Source: Burkholderia aenigmatica
Lineage (GTDB): Bacteria > Pseudomonadota > Gammaproteobacteria > Burkholderiales > Burkholderiaceae
Reading direction: 5' to 3'
NCBI RefSeq assembly: GCF_902499175.1
Contig: NZ_CABVQC010000065.1
Coordinates: forward strand, 1-54,279
DNA: 54,279 bases
Below are positions 7,186-14,338 of the stretch, piece by piece (positions within the stretch are counted from its first letter, which is position 1; every line of letters begins with the position of its first letter). The notes beneath the pieces are model-generated. The model was not told the DNA's origin. It was given only the letters and a program-made list of their open reading frames with translations, and searched no databases. The position numbers and the translations under genes are program-made.

Positions 7186-8322
7186 ATGCTCAATCTCAGA
7201 TCCGTTCAAGCCAAAATGGCCGAACTTGGCCTCACACAAGCCGCCGTTGCGGAGCAGTGTGGGGTCAGCAAGGAAGCCGTTTCAAATTGGTTGTCAGGCG
7301 AGTCCATTCCGCGCCCGAAGAAGCTTCGAGCTCTGTCGGAGACGCTGGGGCTTGAGATCGACGTATTAACAGCCGGCGAGGGCGTGTTGCCGTCGCCGGT
7401 TGTGGCTTACCGCACAAAGAAGAATCGTCCCGCTAGCGGCCCGGCACTTGAAGCAGCCGCAGAAGTCGCAAGCCATTTGCGAGAATTGGTGCCGTTCACT
7501 CAAAGTGGGAGTCTATTTTCGCCGCCGGTACTCCAGTCTCCCTCACTGGATGAGGACTATATTCGTCGAGCTGCTCAACAGACGAGACAGCGCATCGGTA
7601 TATCTGAAGTTGCTCCACTCACCAGAGAGCAATTAATCGACCTTCATCGCGCATTCGGCTCCATTCTCGTGCCAGTCTTATGGGGTGAAGGCAAGTCTGG
7701 CCATGAAAATGCATTGAGCGTTTATTTGCCAGAATCGAAGACTTCGTGCGTCGTATTTAGCTTGAATGCGCGAAACGACGATTTCAACTACTGGCTCGCG
7801 CATGAGCTTGCACATTGCTATACCCTGCACGCTCTCCAGGGAGATGACGGCGAGGCGTTTGCTGAGCGCTTTGCCCAGGAGCTGCTGTTTCCACATGCGG
7901 CAGCCGAGGCTGCGCTTTCGGACATTTGCTCAAGCCCTTCACCAATGGAGCGAGCTCGCTATTACGCACAAGCACACGACATCTCAATTGTTACGGTCAT
8001 CCGACAAATTGATCGTGTCGCGAGGCTGCAAGGTGTCGCACCGTCAGGACTTGAGACCGATGAGTTCTGGGAACACTGGAATGCAAACCGCACCACTGTC
8101 CCAACAGTCGGGCATGCTCTCTTTGGAGCTGAAAAGCTCAACCTCGCCGCTTACGTGTGTGAATGCGAGAGAGTCTTCGGCACGCCGATTTTTCAGGCAA
8201 TTGCTCGTTGGCAACAGCATGAAGGGGGACGGTCACCGTCGTTTATCGCGGCCGCGCTCAATATGAGCTTGGAGGACGCAGTCGAACTCTCCCGCTACTT
8301 GGTAACTCACTGCTCTCACTGA
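7186..8322 (+). CDS. XRE regulator fused to an ImmA/IrrE-type metallopeptidase
   Basis: 378 residues. The N-terminal Cro/C1 helix-turn-helix (about 4-60: LTQAAVAEQCGVSKEAVSNW) is followed by a linker and an ImmA/IrrE (COG2856) peptidase domain with the zinc motif HELAH (206-210), then a helical C-terminus. Relatives cleave or inactivate repressors or act as the regulatory half of toxin-antitoxin and mobile-element switches. I chose the ATG at 7186; the frame is open from a TTG at 7138 that lies in the promoter. Its stop overlaps the convergent PIN-like gene by 7 bp. PIN-like proteins beside XRE-ImmA genes are a recurrent pairing; the convergent layout here is unusual. Confidence 0.9.
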   Translation: MLNLRSVQAKMAELGLTQAAVAEQCGVSKEAVSNWLSGESIPRPKKLRALSETLGLEIDVLTAGEGVLPSPVVAYRTKKNRPASGPALEAAAEVASHLRELVPFTQSGSLFSPPVLQSPSLDEDYIRRAAQQTRQRIGISEVAPLTREQLIDLHRAFGSILVPVLWGEGKSGHENALSVYLPESKTSCVVFSLNARNDDFNYWLAHELAHCYTLHALQGDDGEAFAERFAQELLFPHAAAEAALSDICSSPSPMERARYYAQAHDISIVTVIRQIDRVARLQGVAPSGLETDEFWEHWNANRTTVPTVGHALFGAEKLNLAAYVCECERVFGTPIFQAIARWQQHEGGRSPSFIAAALNMSLEDAVELSRYLVTHCSH

Positions 8323-8957
8323 AGCGTCGGCGCGAGCTCGCCGAATAATTGCTGATACAACTCGCGCCAGGCTCGAGGCAATTTTTCGTCGCAGCGCAGC
8401 CACGACGTAACCGTGTTCCTCCGCTCACTCGCATCGAAACAACCGGCCTGTTCCAACATGTGCAGCACATGAAGGCTGGTGATGATTTCGATCTGGTAAT
8501 CGTCTTCGGACGTCAGATCCTCGACGATGAGCTTGAGAGGCCACTCATCGCTGGCAATTACGGCCTCAAATACCGCAGCAGTCGCAAGAAGCTCAAGATC
8601 ACGTGAGGATAGGCTCTTGGGCGGAATCCCCTCGCGCGCGCAGTGCCTCTCGAGATACGCCTTAGCGTACGGCCTGAGCTGCCTGACCTCCATTGCGACG
8701 TCCTCCCGATCGTGATCCGGCAGGTCGGGCAAAGCCCCATTCACTTCTTCGGCGGCCAGATCTGCCGCCACCCATGCATATTCGCGCCCCAACCGCGGAC
8801 TTTGACGAAATTCTTCAAGCAAAGAGCCCAAAGTCAAGATTCGATATCCGCCAACATCGGTCCCGAGAAACGGACGCAACGAGGAATGGTAAATCCGCAA
8901 AAAGCAGTTGGTGTCGACCAGCAACAACCGCGGTTCTTGCTCAATGCCATCATCCAT
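8316..8957 (-). CDS. PIN-domain-like protein, candidate toxin RNase
   Basis: 213 residues from the ATG at 8955-8957. The opening LLLVDTNCFLRIY is the first PIN motif (strand, then D-x-N). An acidic LLEEF follows at about residue 45, SSRDLELLATA gives the third acidic site in its usual context, and IVEDLTSEDDY is a possible fourth. PIN proteins are metal-dependent RNases, often toxins. The remaining 60 C-terminal residues are helical. The frame stays open to 9137, but the upstream part lacks domain features. It converges on XRE-ImmA (7-bp overlap) and is divergent from the small XRE gene at 9153; either could supply the antitoxin. Assignment to the PIN fold is by motif only. Confidence 0.72.
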   Translation of the reverse strand: MDDGIEQEPRLLLVDTNCFLRIYHSSLRPFLGTDVGGYRILTLGSLLEEFRQSPRLGREYAWVAADLAAEEVNGALPDLPDHDREDVAMEVRQLRPYAKAYLERHCAREGIPPKSLSSRDLELLATAAVFEAVIASDEWPLKLIVEDLTSEDDYQIEIITSLHVLHMLEQAGCFDASERRNTVTSWLRCDEKLPRAWRELYQQLFGELAPTLQ

Positions 8958-9106
8958 TTGCCCGATACCACCCTCAATAAGATAGTTGCCGCTGTCGCGG
9001 CAAATGAGCGGGATTACGGACACCCATCCATTGCCACCGAAAGAATCTGACCGCATTATAGCGTTCAGCGGCACCAAGATCTGCCCCCTTTCCTGGAAAG
9101 GCCAAG

Positions 9107-9115
9107 TTATCCACA
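9107..9115 (+). other. Perfect DnaA box (TTATCCACA) between divergent island genes
   Basis: A single exact DnaA-box sequence 38 bp before the XRE ATG at 9153, in the divergent promoter region with the PIN-like gene. Alone it may be chance. Confidence 0.4.
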
Positions 9116-9152
9116 GATTTGGTGCCAATTCTGGCACTTTCCCTCAATCCAC

Positions 9153-9479
9153 ATGTCGATGCCAAGCTTTGAAAATGCGAGAAGCTCCACTGCTGAGGAG
9201 ATTTGCGCACGCATTGCGGATCGCGTTCGCGCGGAACGCCGGAATCTACAACTCTCCCAACAAGAGTTTGCTATCCAGTGCCAGGTTCCGCTTCGAACAT
9301 ACAAGCGCTTTGAACTTGGGGAGTGCGATTCACTTGCAACTTTCGTCAAGATAGTTGCCGCGTTCGATCGCATAGTGGCGCTTGAGTTGCTATTTCCCCC
9401 CAAGCAAGTTGACACCGCACCACGCAATGCGGTTGCCTTGCTGAGCCGCCTGGTCCAACGACTCGACGACAAGAAATAG
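9153..9479 (+). CDS. Small XRE-type helix-turn-helix protein
   Basis: 108 residues. The helix-turn-helix lies at about 15-75: ADRVRAERRNLQLSQQEFAI, then VPLRTYKRFELGE, then LATFVKIVAAFDRIVALELL. The layout resembles HipB/HigA-type antitoxins and phage-like repressors, including the short tail after the helix-turn-helix (LFPPKQ). It is divergent from the PIN-like gene, so it may repress that promoter or act as its antitoxin. A second ATG lies two codons in. The ribosome site is poor. The following 245 bp (9480-9724) show no gene I trust. Confidence 0.82.
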   Translation: MSMPSFENARSSTAEEICARIADRVRAERRNLQLSQQEFAIQCQVPLRTYKRFELGECDSLATFVKIVAAFDRIVALELLFPPKQVDTAPRNAVALLSRLVQRLDDKK

Positions 9480-9724
9480 CCGGGCTCGCCTTGCACGCAT
9501 GCACGGGAGGCCATCTGCCGCACGGAGCGCTAATACAGCACTAAATCAAGTTTGTCGGACAATGGTGAAGAGCGATCTGGTCGCAGCGGCGCCATCTACA
9601 ATCTCGACGTACTCCATGCGAGACGTACATTGCAAGGAGAACCATCTTAGGGATAGCACTAGCCCAAAACGCCTCAGGTCCGTACGGACTCGGCATCAAA
9701 GCATCGGCATCGGAGTTCCCCAAC

Positions 9725-10219
9725 ATGCTGCTATTTCTAGATACCGAATACACAGGCTTTGGTCAGCTGCAGCCGAAACTCATCAGTCTCGCCCTCGTAG
9801 CCGAAGACGGCAAGCGGGAATTTTATGCCGAACTGAGTGACACATGGCAGCATGATGATTGCACCGAATTCGTAAAGCAGCAGGTCCTACCGCTGCTCAC
9901 TGGGCCCGGCACGCCTCTTGTAGAAGCCCGCTCAACACTACGTACGTGGTTCGCAGATGCACCGCGCTTTGCAAAGGTCGCATGTGACTCTCAAAAGGAT
10001 TGGGGATTCCTGCTTGACCTCCTCGGTACGCCCCGCCCCGAAAACCTTGCCGACCAGTACTATGATCTACGTCCGCTGATCGACACGGCCGTCTACCATT
10101 CTGCGGTAGATGCGTATTTTCAACTGGATGCCCGGGAGCACCATGCACTAGTAGACGCGCGAGCCTACCGGCGTGCCTGGCTTGCGTGGATGGACCACAA
10201 GAAAACGTTAACCCGCTAG
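9725..10219 (+). CDS. DEDDh-type 3'-5' exonuclease (predicted exoribonuclease)
   Basis: 164 residues, the size of single-domain DEDDh exonucleases. Motif I is FLDTEYTG (Asp and Glu), motif II is VACDSQKDWGFLLDLL (Asp), and motif III is HHALVDAR, giving the His-x4-Asp signature. All four carboxylates and the histidine are present, so it should be active. The closest family I recognise is the small 3'-5' exoribonucleases of the Rv2179c type; the substrate (RNA or DNA) is not readable from sequence. The ATG follows GGAG at a spacing of about 9. The gene stands alone between the XRE gene and the HNH-ATPase gene, same strand, and may belong with the latter. Confidence 0.82.
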   Translation: MLLFLDTEYTGFGQLQPKLISLALVAEDGKREFYAELSDTWQHDDCTEFVKQQVLPLLTGPGTPLVEARSTLRTWFADAPRFAKVACDSQKDWGFLLDLLGTPRPENLADQYYDLRPLIDTAVYHSAVDAYFQLDAREHHALVDARAYRRAWLAWMDHKKTLTR

Positions 10220-10283
10220 ACAGGGCCCCTTTCTGAATGTCGACACCATCGACGTTAGATCAATTGTTACTTTAATATCTATT

Positions 10284-10306
10284 GATCAAATTTTCTTATT
10301 TTGATC
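10284..10306. promoter_or_regulatory. GATCAAA/TTTGATC inverted repeat before the HNH-ATPase gene
   Basis: Seven-bp arms with a 9-nt AT-rich loop end 9 bp before the TTG start, so the repeat overlaps the 5' leader. Another GATCAA lies about 25 bp upstream. It could be an operator or a translation-blocking stem. The whole spacer 10220-10315 is AT-rich. Confidence 0.45.
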
Positions 10307-10315
10307 GGAGAAAAA

Positions 10316-11380
10316 TTGGCACGCGATGAATTTTCGAGCTCGGTTAAACGAGCCCTTGCAGAACGAGCCGGATATCGCTGCTCATTTCCGGGCTGCGACG
10401 CAGAAACCATTGGACCAAGCGACGAAAGCGAAGATGCAACGTCAAACACTGGTACTGCCGCACACATATCAGCGGCATCCAGCGGGAAGGGCTCGAGACG
10501 ATATGATGCCTCGCTAACGCCGGAACAACGATCGTCCATTGAAAACGGACTATGGTGTTGTCGTCACCACGGAACCTTGATAGACACTGATGAGGTGACC
10601 TATTCGACGCAGATGCTAAAGAAGTGGCGTGAGATTGCGGAACGAAAAGCGCAGATCCGGCAACGCCACCCAGGCGTACGACTCTCTAGACATCCAGAAT
10701 TAGTCAACATAGGGATAGCAGTTGAATGCCTGAAGTTAGCCGCCGACAATCGCATCAATCAAATTATCGGACAGGCTATTGTTCACTGTTACATTGAGGA
10801 CGTTTGGGGAAAATCGTTTGCAGATTCAATAAGAGACTTTCTAATCGAATATGCAAAAAACGCCTTCGAACACGCAGGGGCCAAAAGCATTACGATTAAA
10901 CTTCAATCGCGAGAGATTGTTATCGAGGATGACGGAAAGCACTTTGATCCGAACACATTGATCGAACATTCTCATGGTCGAGGCGGACGAGCTGCTTACC
11001 GTGCATTGCGCAACACACTAAGGCTACCCACGATTTCGTCGACCAATCAATCTGGGACCGGAAATCTCGTATACCTTCCGCTTGTCGCCAATGCTTGGGA
11101 ACTCGAAACAACCAATCCCTGCACTGTAAACATCGACATTCATAATCTTCGCTCTTCACGCTTTTCGTTCAAGTCATACGACTCTTGCGATTGCATCTAC
11201 ATAGTTGCCCCAGAATACATAAGCTACAGCGACTGGACACCGCTTGGAGGAATCGTTTACTCGGCACAACAGACGGGGAAGCGAATTGTTGTCATCGTGT
11301 CGAAAGCATCTGCCGGCGTCATCGAGTTCGGTCGCGAGCAATTGCCGGGCGTTGAAATAGTTGAATGGGGGAGGGAATGA
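10316..11380 (+). CDS. HNH-like treble-clef domain fused to a GHKL ATPase domain
   Basis: 354 residues. Residues about 15-115 carry the HNH-like signature seen at the N-terminus of many defence-type proteins: RCSFPGC, AAHISAAS, LTPEQRSSIENGLWCCRHH, then LIDTDE. Residues about 165-260 look like a GHKL (histidine-kinase/Hsp90-type) ATP site: N-box EYAKNAFEHA, G1 EDDGKHF and G2 HGRGG, then a glycine-rich SGTGNL. No dimerisation/phosphoacceptor helix of a histidine kinase is visible. The last 90 residues are beta/alpha and unassigned. I chose TTG at 10316 because GGAG lies 5 nt upstream; an in-frame TTG at 10301 lies inside the inverted repeat. It converges with the membrane protein at 11409. The function is unknown; an ATP-gated nuclease is a hypothesis. 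Confidence 0.78.
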   Translation: MARDEFSSSVKRALAERAGYRCSFPGCDAETIGPSDESEDATSNTGTAAHISAASSGKGSRRYDASLTPEQRSSIENGLWCCRHHGTLIDTDEVTYSTQMLKKWREIAERKAQIRQRHPGVRLSRHPELVNIGIAVECLKLAADNRINQIIGQAIVHCYIEDVWGKSFADSIRDFLIEYAKNAFEHAGAKSITIKLQSREIVIEDDGKHFDPNTLIEHSHGRGGRAAYRALRNTLRLPTISSTNQSGTGNLVYLPLVANAWELETTNPCTVNIDIHNLRSSRFSFKSYDSCDCIYIVAPEYISYSDWTPLGGIVYSAQQTGKRIVVIVSKASAGVIEFGREQLPGVEIVEWGRE

Positions 11381-11408
11381 CGTCCCTCCGATTACAAAAC
11401 TATGCGCG

Positions 11409-12071
11409 CTAGTTCTCATATTGATATCGGACAGCAAACTCTTTAATTCTGGCAAACATCTTCCCCACTCTCACTCCAGCAAGTCTCTCAACAGCAGATT
11501 GCCAACCAAATCCTACCCATAGACACATTAAAGCACCTGAAAATGCTGCAGCGCCGAGCGAGAACGATACAAGCATTTTACTTGTCGTAGGATGGACGCC
11601 GTCGAAAATGATCCAGTCCGGGTGAAAGAAATGTGCGTATGTTGTAAATGACATCAAGACGCCCCCAGCGATCGTGAACGTTTTCGCGGCACCCCAAACA
11701 ACAACGTTGTATGCTGCCGAGATGAATTTGGGGGTCACGGCGCACCCAAAAACTCCGCAACAAATGAAGGTTGCAGCTTGAGGCACAACCACCATCGAGA
11801 AGATCGCAATATAAAATCCTATGCCACCCAACAAATCATAAGAATGCTTGAGCAGTGTGTTTTTCAGGAATGAGCCAAATTCGGTAAGCGGCACTCCATC
11901 CGAACCGATCGCCCCAAGCGCGATCGCCGTCTCCGTCAGTATTGGTGTAACTACCGAAGTTAGCCAAAACACAAATGTGATTACCGCAATCACGTCGGCA
12001 CGATTTCGACGCAGGTCAATGATAAATGCCGCGGATATTGCTGGAAAGAAGATAGCTAGCAAGACGTACAT
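11409..12071 (-). CDS. Five-TM membrane protein of unknown function
   Basis: 220 residues with about five hydrophobic helices: 1-18, 26-50, 78-112, 121-147 and 168-192. The loops are short and the C-terminus is basic and cytoplasmic (RVGKMFARIKEFAVRY). I recognise no family motif. It is convergent with the HNH-ATPase gene (28-bp gap) and lies upstream of, but on the same strand as, no other cargo gene; ginD ends 65 bp before its start. Small multi-helix proteins are common effectors in abortive-infection loci, which is only an analogy here. Confidence 0.7.
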   Translation of the reverse strand: MYVLLAIFFPAISAAFIIDLRRNRADVIAVITFVFWLTSVVTPILTETAIALGAIGSDGVPLTEFGSFLKNTLLKHSYDLLGGIGFYIAIFSMVVVPQAATFICCGVFGCAVTPKFISAAYNVVVWGAAKTFTIAGGVLMSFTTYAHFFHPDWIIFDGVHPTTSKMLVSFSLGAAAFSGALMCLWVGFGWQSAVERLAGVRVGKMFARIKEFAVRYQYEN

Positions 12072-12136
12072 CGCTCAGTTTCCAATAAGATATTTTTATC
12101 TTTTAATCAGCAAGGCCTTTCGACTTGCAAGATTAA

Positions 12137-12553
12137 TCAAACACTACGCTCGCGCGCTGCCGGGCTGCTGTTCGGCGGTGATGAGCTCAGTCGCACGCGC
12201 AGCGCCGAGATCTCTGCTTGTTGTTCGATGCACACGATCATTAACGCATGGTATTTAGTTTCGACATCTTTCAAGCGCGCAGCTAAGATCTTTGACTGCT
12301 GCCGGCGCTTCTTCTTGTGCGTCGCATCCGGCGCGGCAGAGGCATCTAGTGAAGACCTTAGGATTTCTTCAACAAGATCGCGATGGTTAGCATAGAGATT
12401 TGCCCGATTCACGCCGGCCGCCCGACAGATCCTGCTGACGGAAAGCTTCTGAGAGGCTCCCGCTCCTTCGAATAGCAAAAGCGCCGCCCGCACTCGCTCC
12501 GAAACGGTCAAATCCGATGTCCTATCGGCGTGATCACTGACATCCGTCATCAT
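12137..12553 (-). CDS. ginD: GinD-like small HTH/coiled-coil protein of the recombinase module
   Basis: 138 residues. The N-terminal half has a TetR-like helix-turn-helix (about 18-65: VRAALLLFEGAG, then KLSVSRICRAAGVNRANLY) and the C-terminal half is a helix likely to coil (about 80-122: KKKRRQQSKILAARLKDVETKYHALM). No ligand domain follows, so it is not a TetR repressor. Its start overlaps the ginC stop by 20 bp, making it the fourth gene of the operon. The same position and size are held by TnpC in Tn554 and by GinD in GInt islands, where it is required for excision. The start could also be the second ATG at 12550. Confidence 0.8.
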   Translation of the reverse strand: MMTDVSDHADRTSDLTVSERVRAALLLFEGAGASQKLSVSRICRAAGVNRANLYANHRDLVEEILRSSLDASAAPDATHKKKRRQQSKILAARLKDVETKYHALMIVCIEQQAEISALRVRLSSSPPNSSPAARERSV

Positions 12554-14336
12554 TCGTCACCAATTGGGATTTCTTGACAAGTTGCGCAAGCACATTTCGT
12601 GATGTTCTTAACCGTCCGTCTACAAGCAGCCTCGTTTGCTCCGGCAATCCAGGACGGGCCAAAAATGCTTCTTCGTCACGCACACGCGCTTCCCACCAGG
12701 ATCGATGTTCGGCCGTAACTACGAAGTTCCGGCATCCTCCGCAAACGTCAGGTGAGCGATAGATCTCATTTGGCCCGCGATCGTCGCCTCGGCACGCAGA
12801 ATGCACTTTGGAGTACACGCAATATCCCCAGTCACATGGCGCAAGCTGCACCCCTTTATCAATCAAATTGCTAACCAGCGCTGTAAGACTCTTCCTCCCC
12901 CGGAATTCCGCCGCCTGACTTCGGATACGTTCAATTGCAGATGCCGCCTTACCTCCAAGGCTATTGCACGTCAGAAGCTGCTCCAGGCCCCGGGCTAGCT
13001 CTAGCCTATCTTGCTCCTTAAGCAGCCGGAAAAGTTCGTGATCCGGCCTCACATAGCAATCGTCTGTAAACGACCGATACGCATGCCCGAGCTGTGCGGC
13101 GACTGATTCCAAGCGGCTTTTGTCACGCTTCACTGCAAGTTGCGCGAATGTCTTCCTCAACATATGTGGATGGATCGATGCAGCCTGCACGGCGTCCGCT
13201 CTAACGCCTGCTGCCGCAAACATTCTAAGCCGCCTCATTAGCGCAGTCGGCGTCCATCGCCGTAGCCGCCGACCATGCATGAACATAGGAGCACCTGTAG
13301 GTCGCTGCACTAACAATGCTTCAGATCTACGATTTCCCGAAATCCGAAACGACGTCAGCCTCGCTAAGTACTCCACAATTCTTGGAACGGGGTCACCGGC
13401 CACCCATCGTCGCATCGCTCCTCGTTTCTTTGCAGCAGGGCCGTTGAGATAGACCAGGGGAAAATCTTTGTCTACGCCGTCCGTAGCAAGACAATCAACA
13501 TTCAGTGCTATCAGTTCACTGGCGCGAAATCCAACGAGAACGAGCAACAAGAAGACGCACGCACCCTCTGTAACGGAGAGGGCTAGACCAAGCGTCTGAG
13601 GCACAGGAGCCGTAATGGTCAGTGCGTCACACAGTTTCAGATATCGAGGGTCGGTGGCGACCATACTGTAGAACGTCTTCGACCGCTTCCTGCGTTCCCA
13701 GCGTCTTAGCCCCACTGACCTCTCGCTTTCCTTCCACGCATCGTGCACAACCTCCTGCACGAAGATCCCGAATTGATCGAGCCAGGTTAGACCGTCTCTT
13801 ATCAGAGCGAAGGCCACATCGTCGTCCAGCGCAGACCATGGCCGAGCAGGCCGCGTCCTCACCCGTGTTCGTATCTCATTCTCTAACAAAGCGATATCGA
13901 CGCGGATCGGATACGGGTACTTTCCTCTGAGTTCCCACATGAGACTGAACTCATAGATCCAGCGGTTGACGGTAGTTTCGCACGGCGAAGAACCACGTGG
14001 CTTGATTCCGTGAAAGAACTCCAAAAGGTGGTCCGCATCGATATCCGAAAAACGCCATAAGTTCCTCGCAACCATCCATCGTACGATCATCCTCAACCTG
14101 CTGAAACCCTGACAGAGCGTGGTGGGGCTGTACGACTTACGTCTCGGGTTCGTCGGTCCATACATCAAGAGGTAAAGCGCTTTTGCCGAGCTCAGAAGAA
14201 CATGTCGCTGATGTTTCGTTCCAACACGTGCAGGAATCACGTCCCCCCAAGAGATCGTGAGATCACCGTCGGGCTGCAGTCTGCTTGCCTTAATACGCCA
14301 TACTATTCGCCCTGCATCAGCAATACTCGTATCCAT
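12534..14336 (-). CDS. ginC: Tyrosine recombinase GinC-like, with C-terminal cysteine cluster
   Basis: 600 residues. The catalytic domain holds Arg271 (VGFRASEL), His391 and Arg394 (HPHMLRKTF), His418 (LGHAYRS) and Tyr428, a complete integrase set. The N-terminal 170 residues are the usual helical core-binding domain. After the catalytic domain, about 160 more residues contain Cys501, Cys506, Cys515, Cys532 and Cys535, probably a zinc-binding module (CDWGYCVY, VCGGC). The ATG at 14334-14336 lies 2 nt after the ginB stop. Its size and tail resemble Tn554 TnpB. It should act with GinA and GinB at the island ends. Confidence 0.9.
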   Translation of the reverse strand: MDTSIADAGRIVWRIKASRLQPDGDLTISWGDVIPARVGTKHQRHVLLSSAKALYLLMYGPTNPRRKSYSPTTLCQGFSRLRMIVRWMVARNLWRFSDIDADHLLEFFHGIKPRGSSPCETTVNRWIYEFSLMWELRGKYPYPIRVDIALLENEIRTRVRTRPARPWSALDDDVAFALIRDGLTWLDQFGIFVQEVVHDAWKESERSVGLRRWERRKRSKTFYSMVATDPRYLKLCDALTITAPVPQTLGLALSVTEGACVFLLLVLVGFRASELIALNVDCLATDGVDKDFPLVYLNGPAAKKRGAMRRWVAGDPVPRIVEYLARLTSFRISGNRRSEALLVQRPTGAPMFMHGRRLRRWTPTALMRRLRMFAAAGVRADAVQAASIHPHMLRKTFAQLAVKRDKSRLESVAAQLGHAYRSFTDDCYVRPDHELFRLLKEQDRLELARGLEQLLTCNSLGGKAASAIERIRSQAAEFRGRKSLTALVSNLIDKGVQLAPCDWGYCVYSKVHSACRGDDRGPNEIYRSPDVCGGCRNFVVTAEHRSWWEARVRDEEAFLARPGLPEQTRLLVDGRLRTSRNVLAQLVKKSQLVTNDDGCQ

Positions 14337-14338
14337 GT

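Noticed and set aside
8958..9137. N-terminal extension of the PIN-like protein
   Set aside because: The PIN motif starts 15 residues after the ATG at 8957; the upstream segment has no fold features and covers the promoter region.
12137..12553. Stand-alone TetR repressor
   Set aside because: It has the helix-turn-helix but no ligand domain and overlaps ginC, fitting the GinD/TnpC role better.
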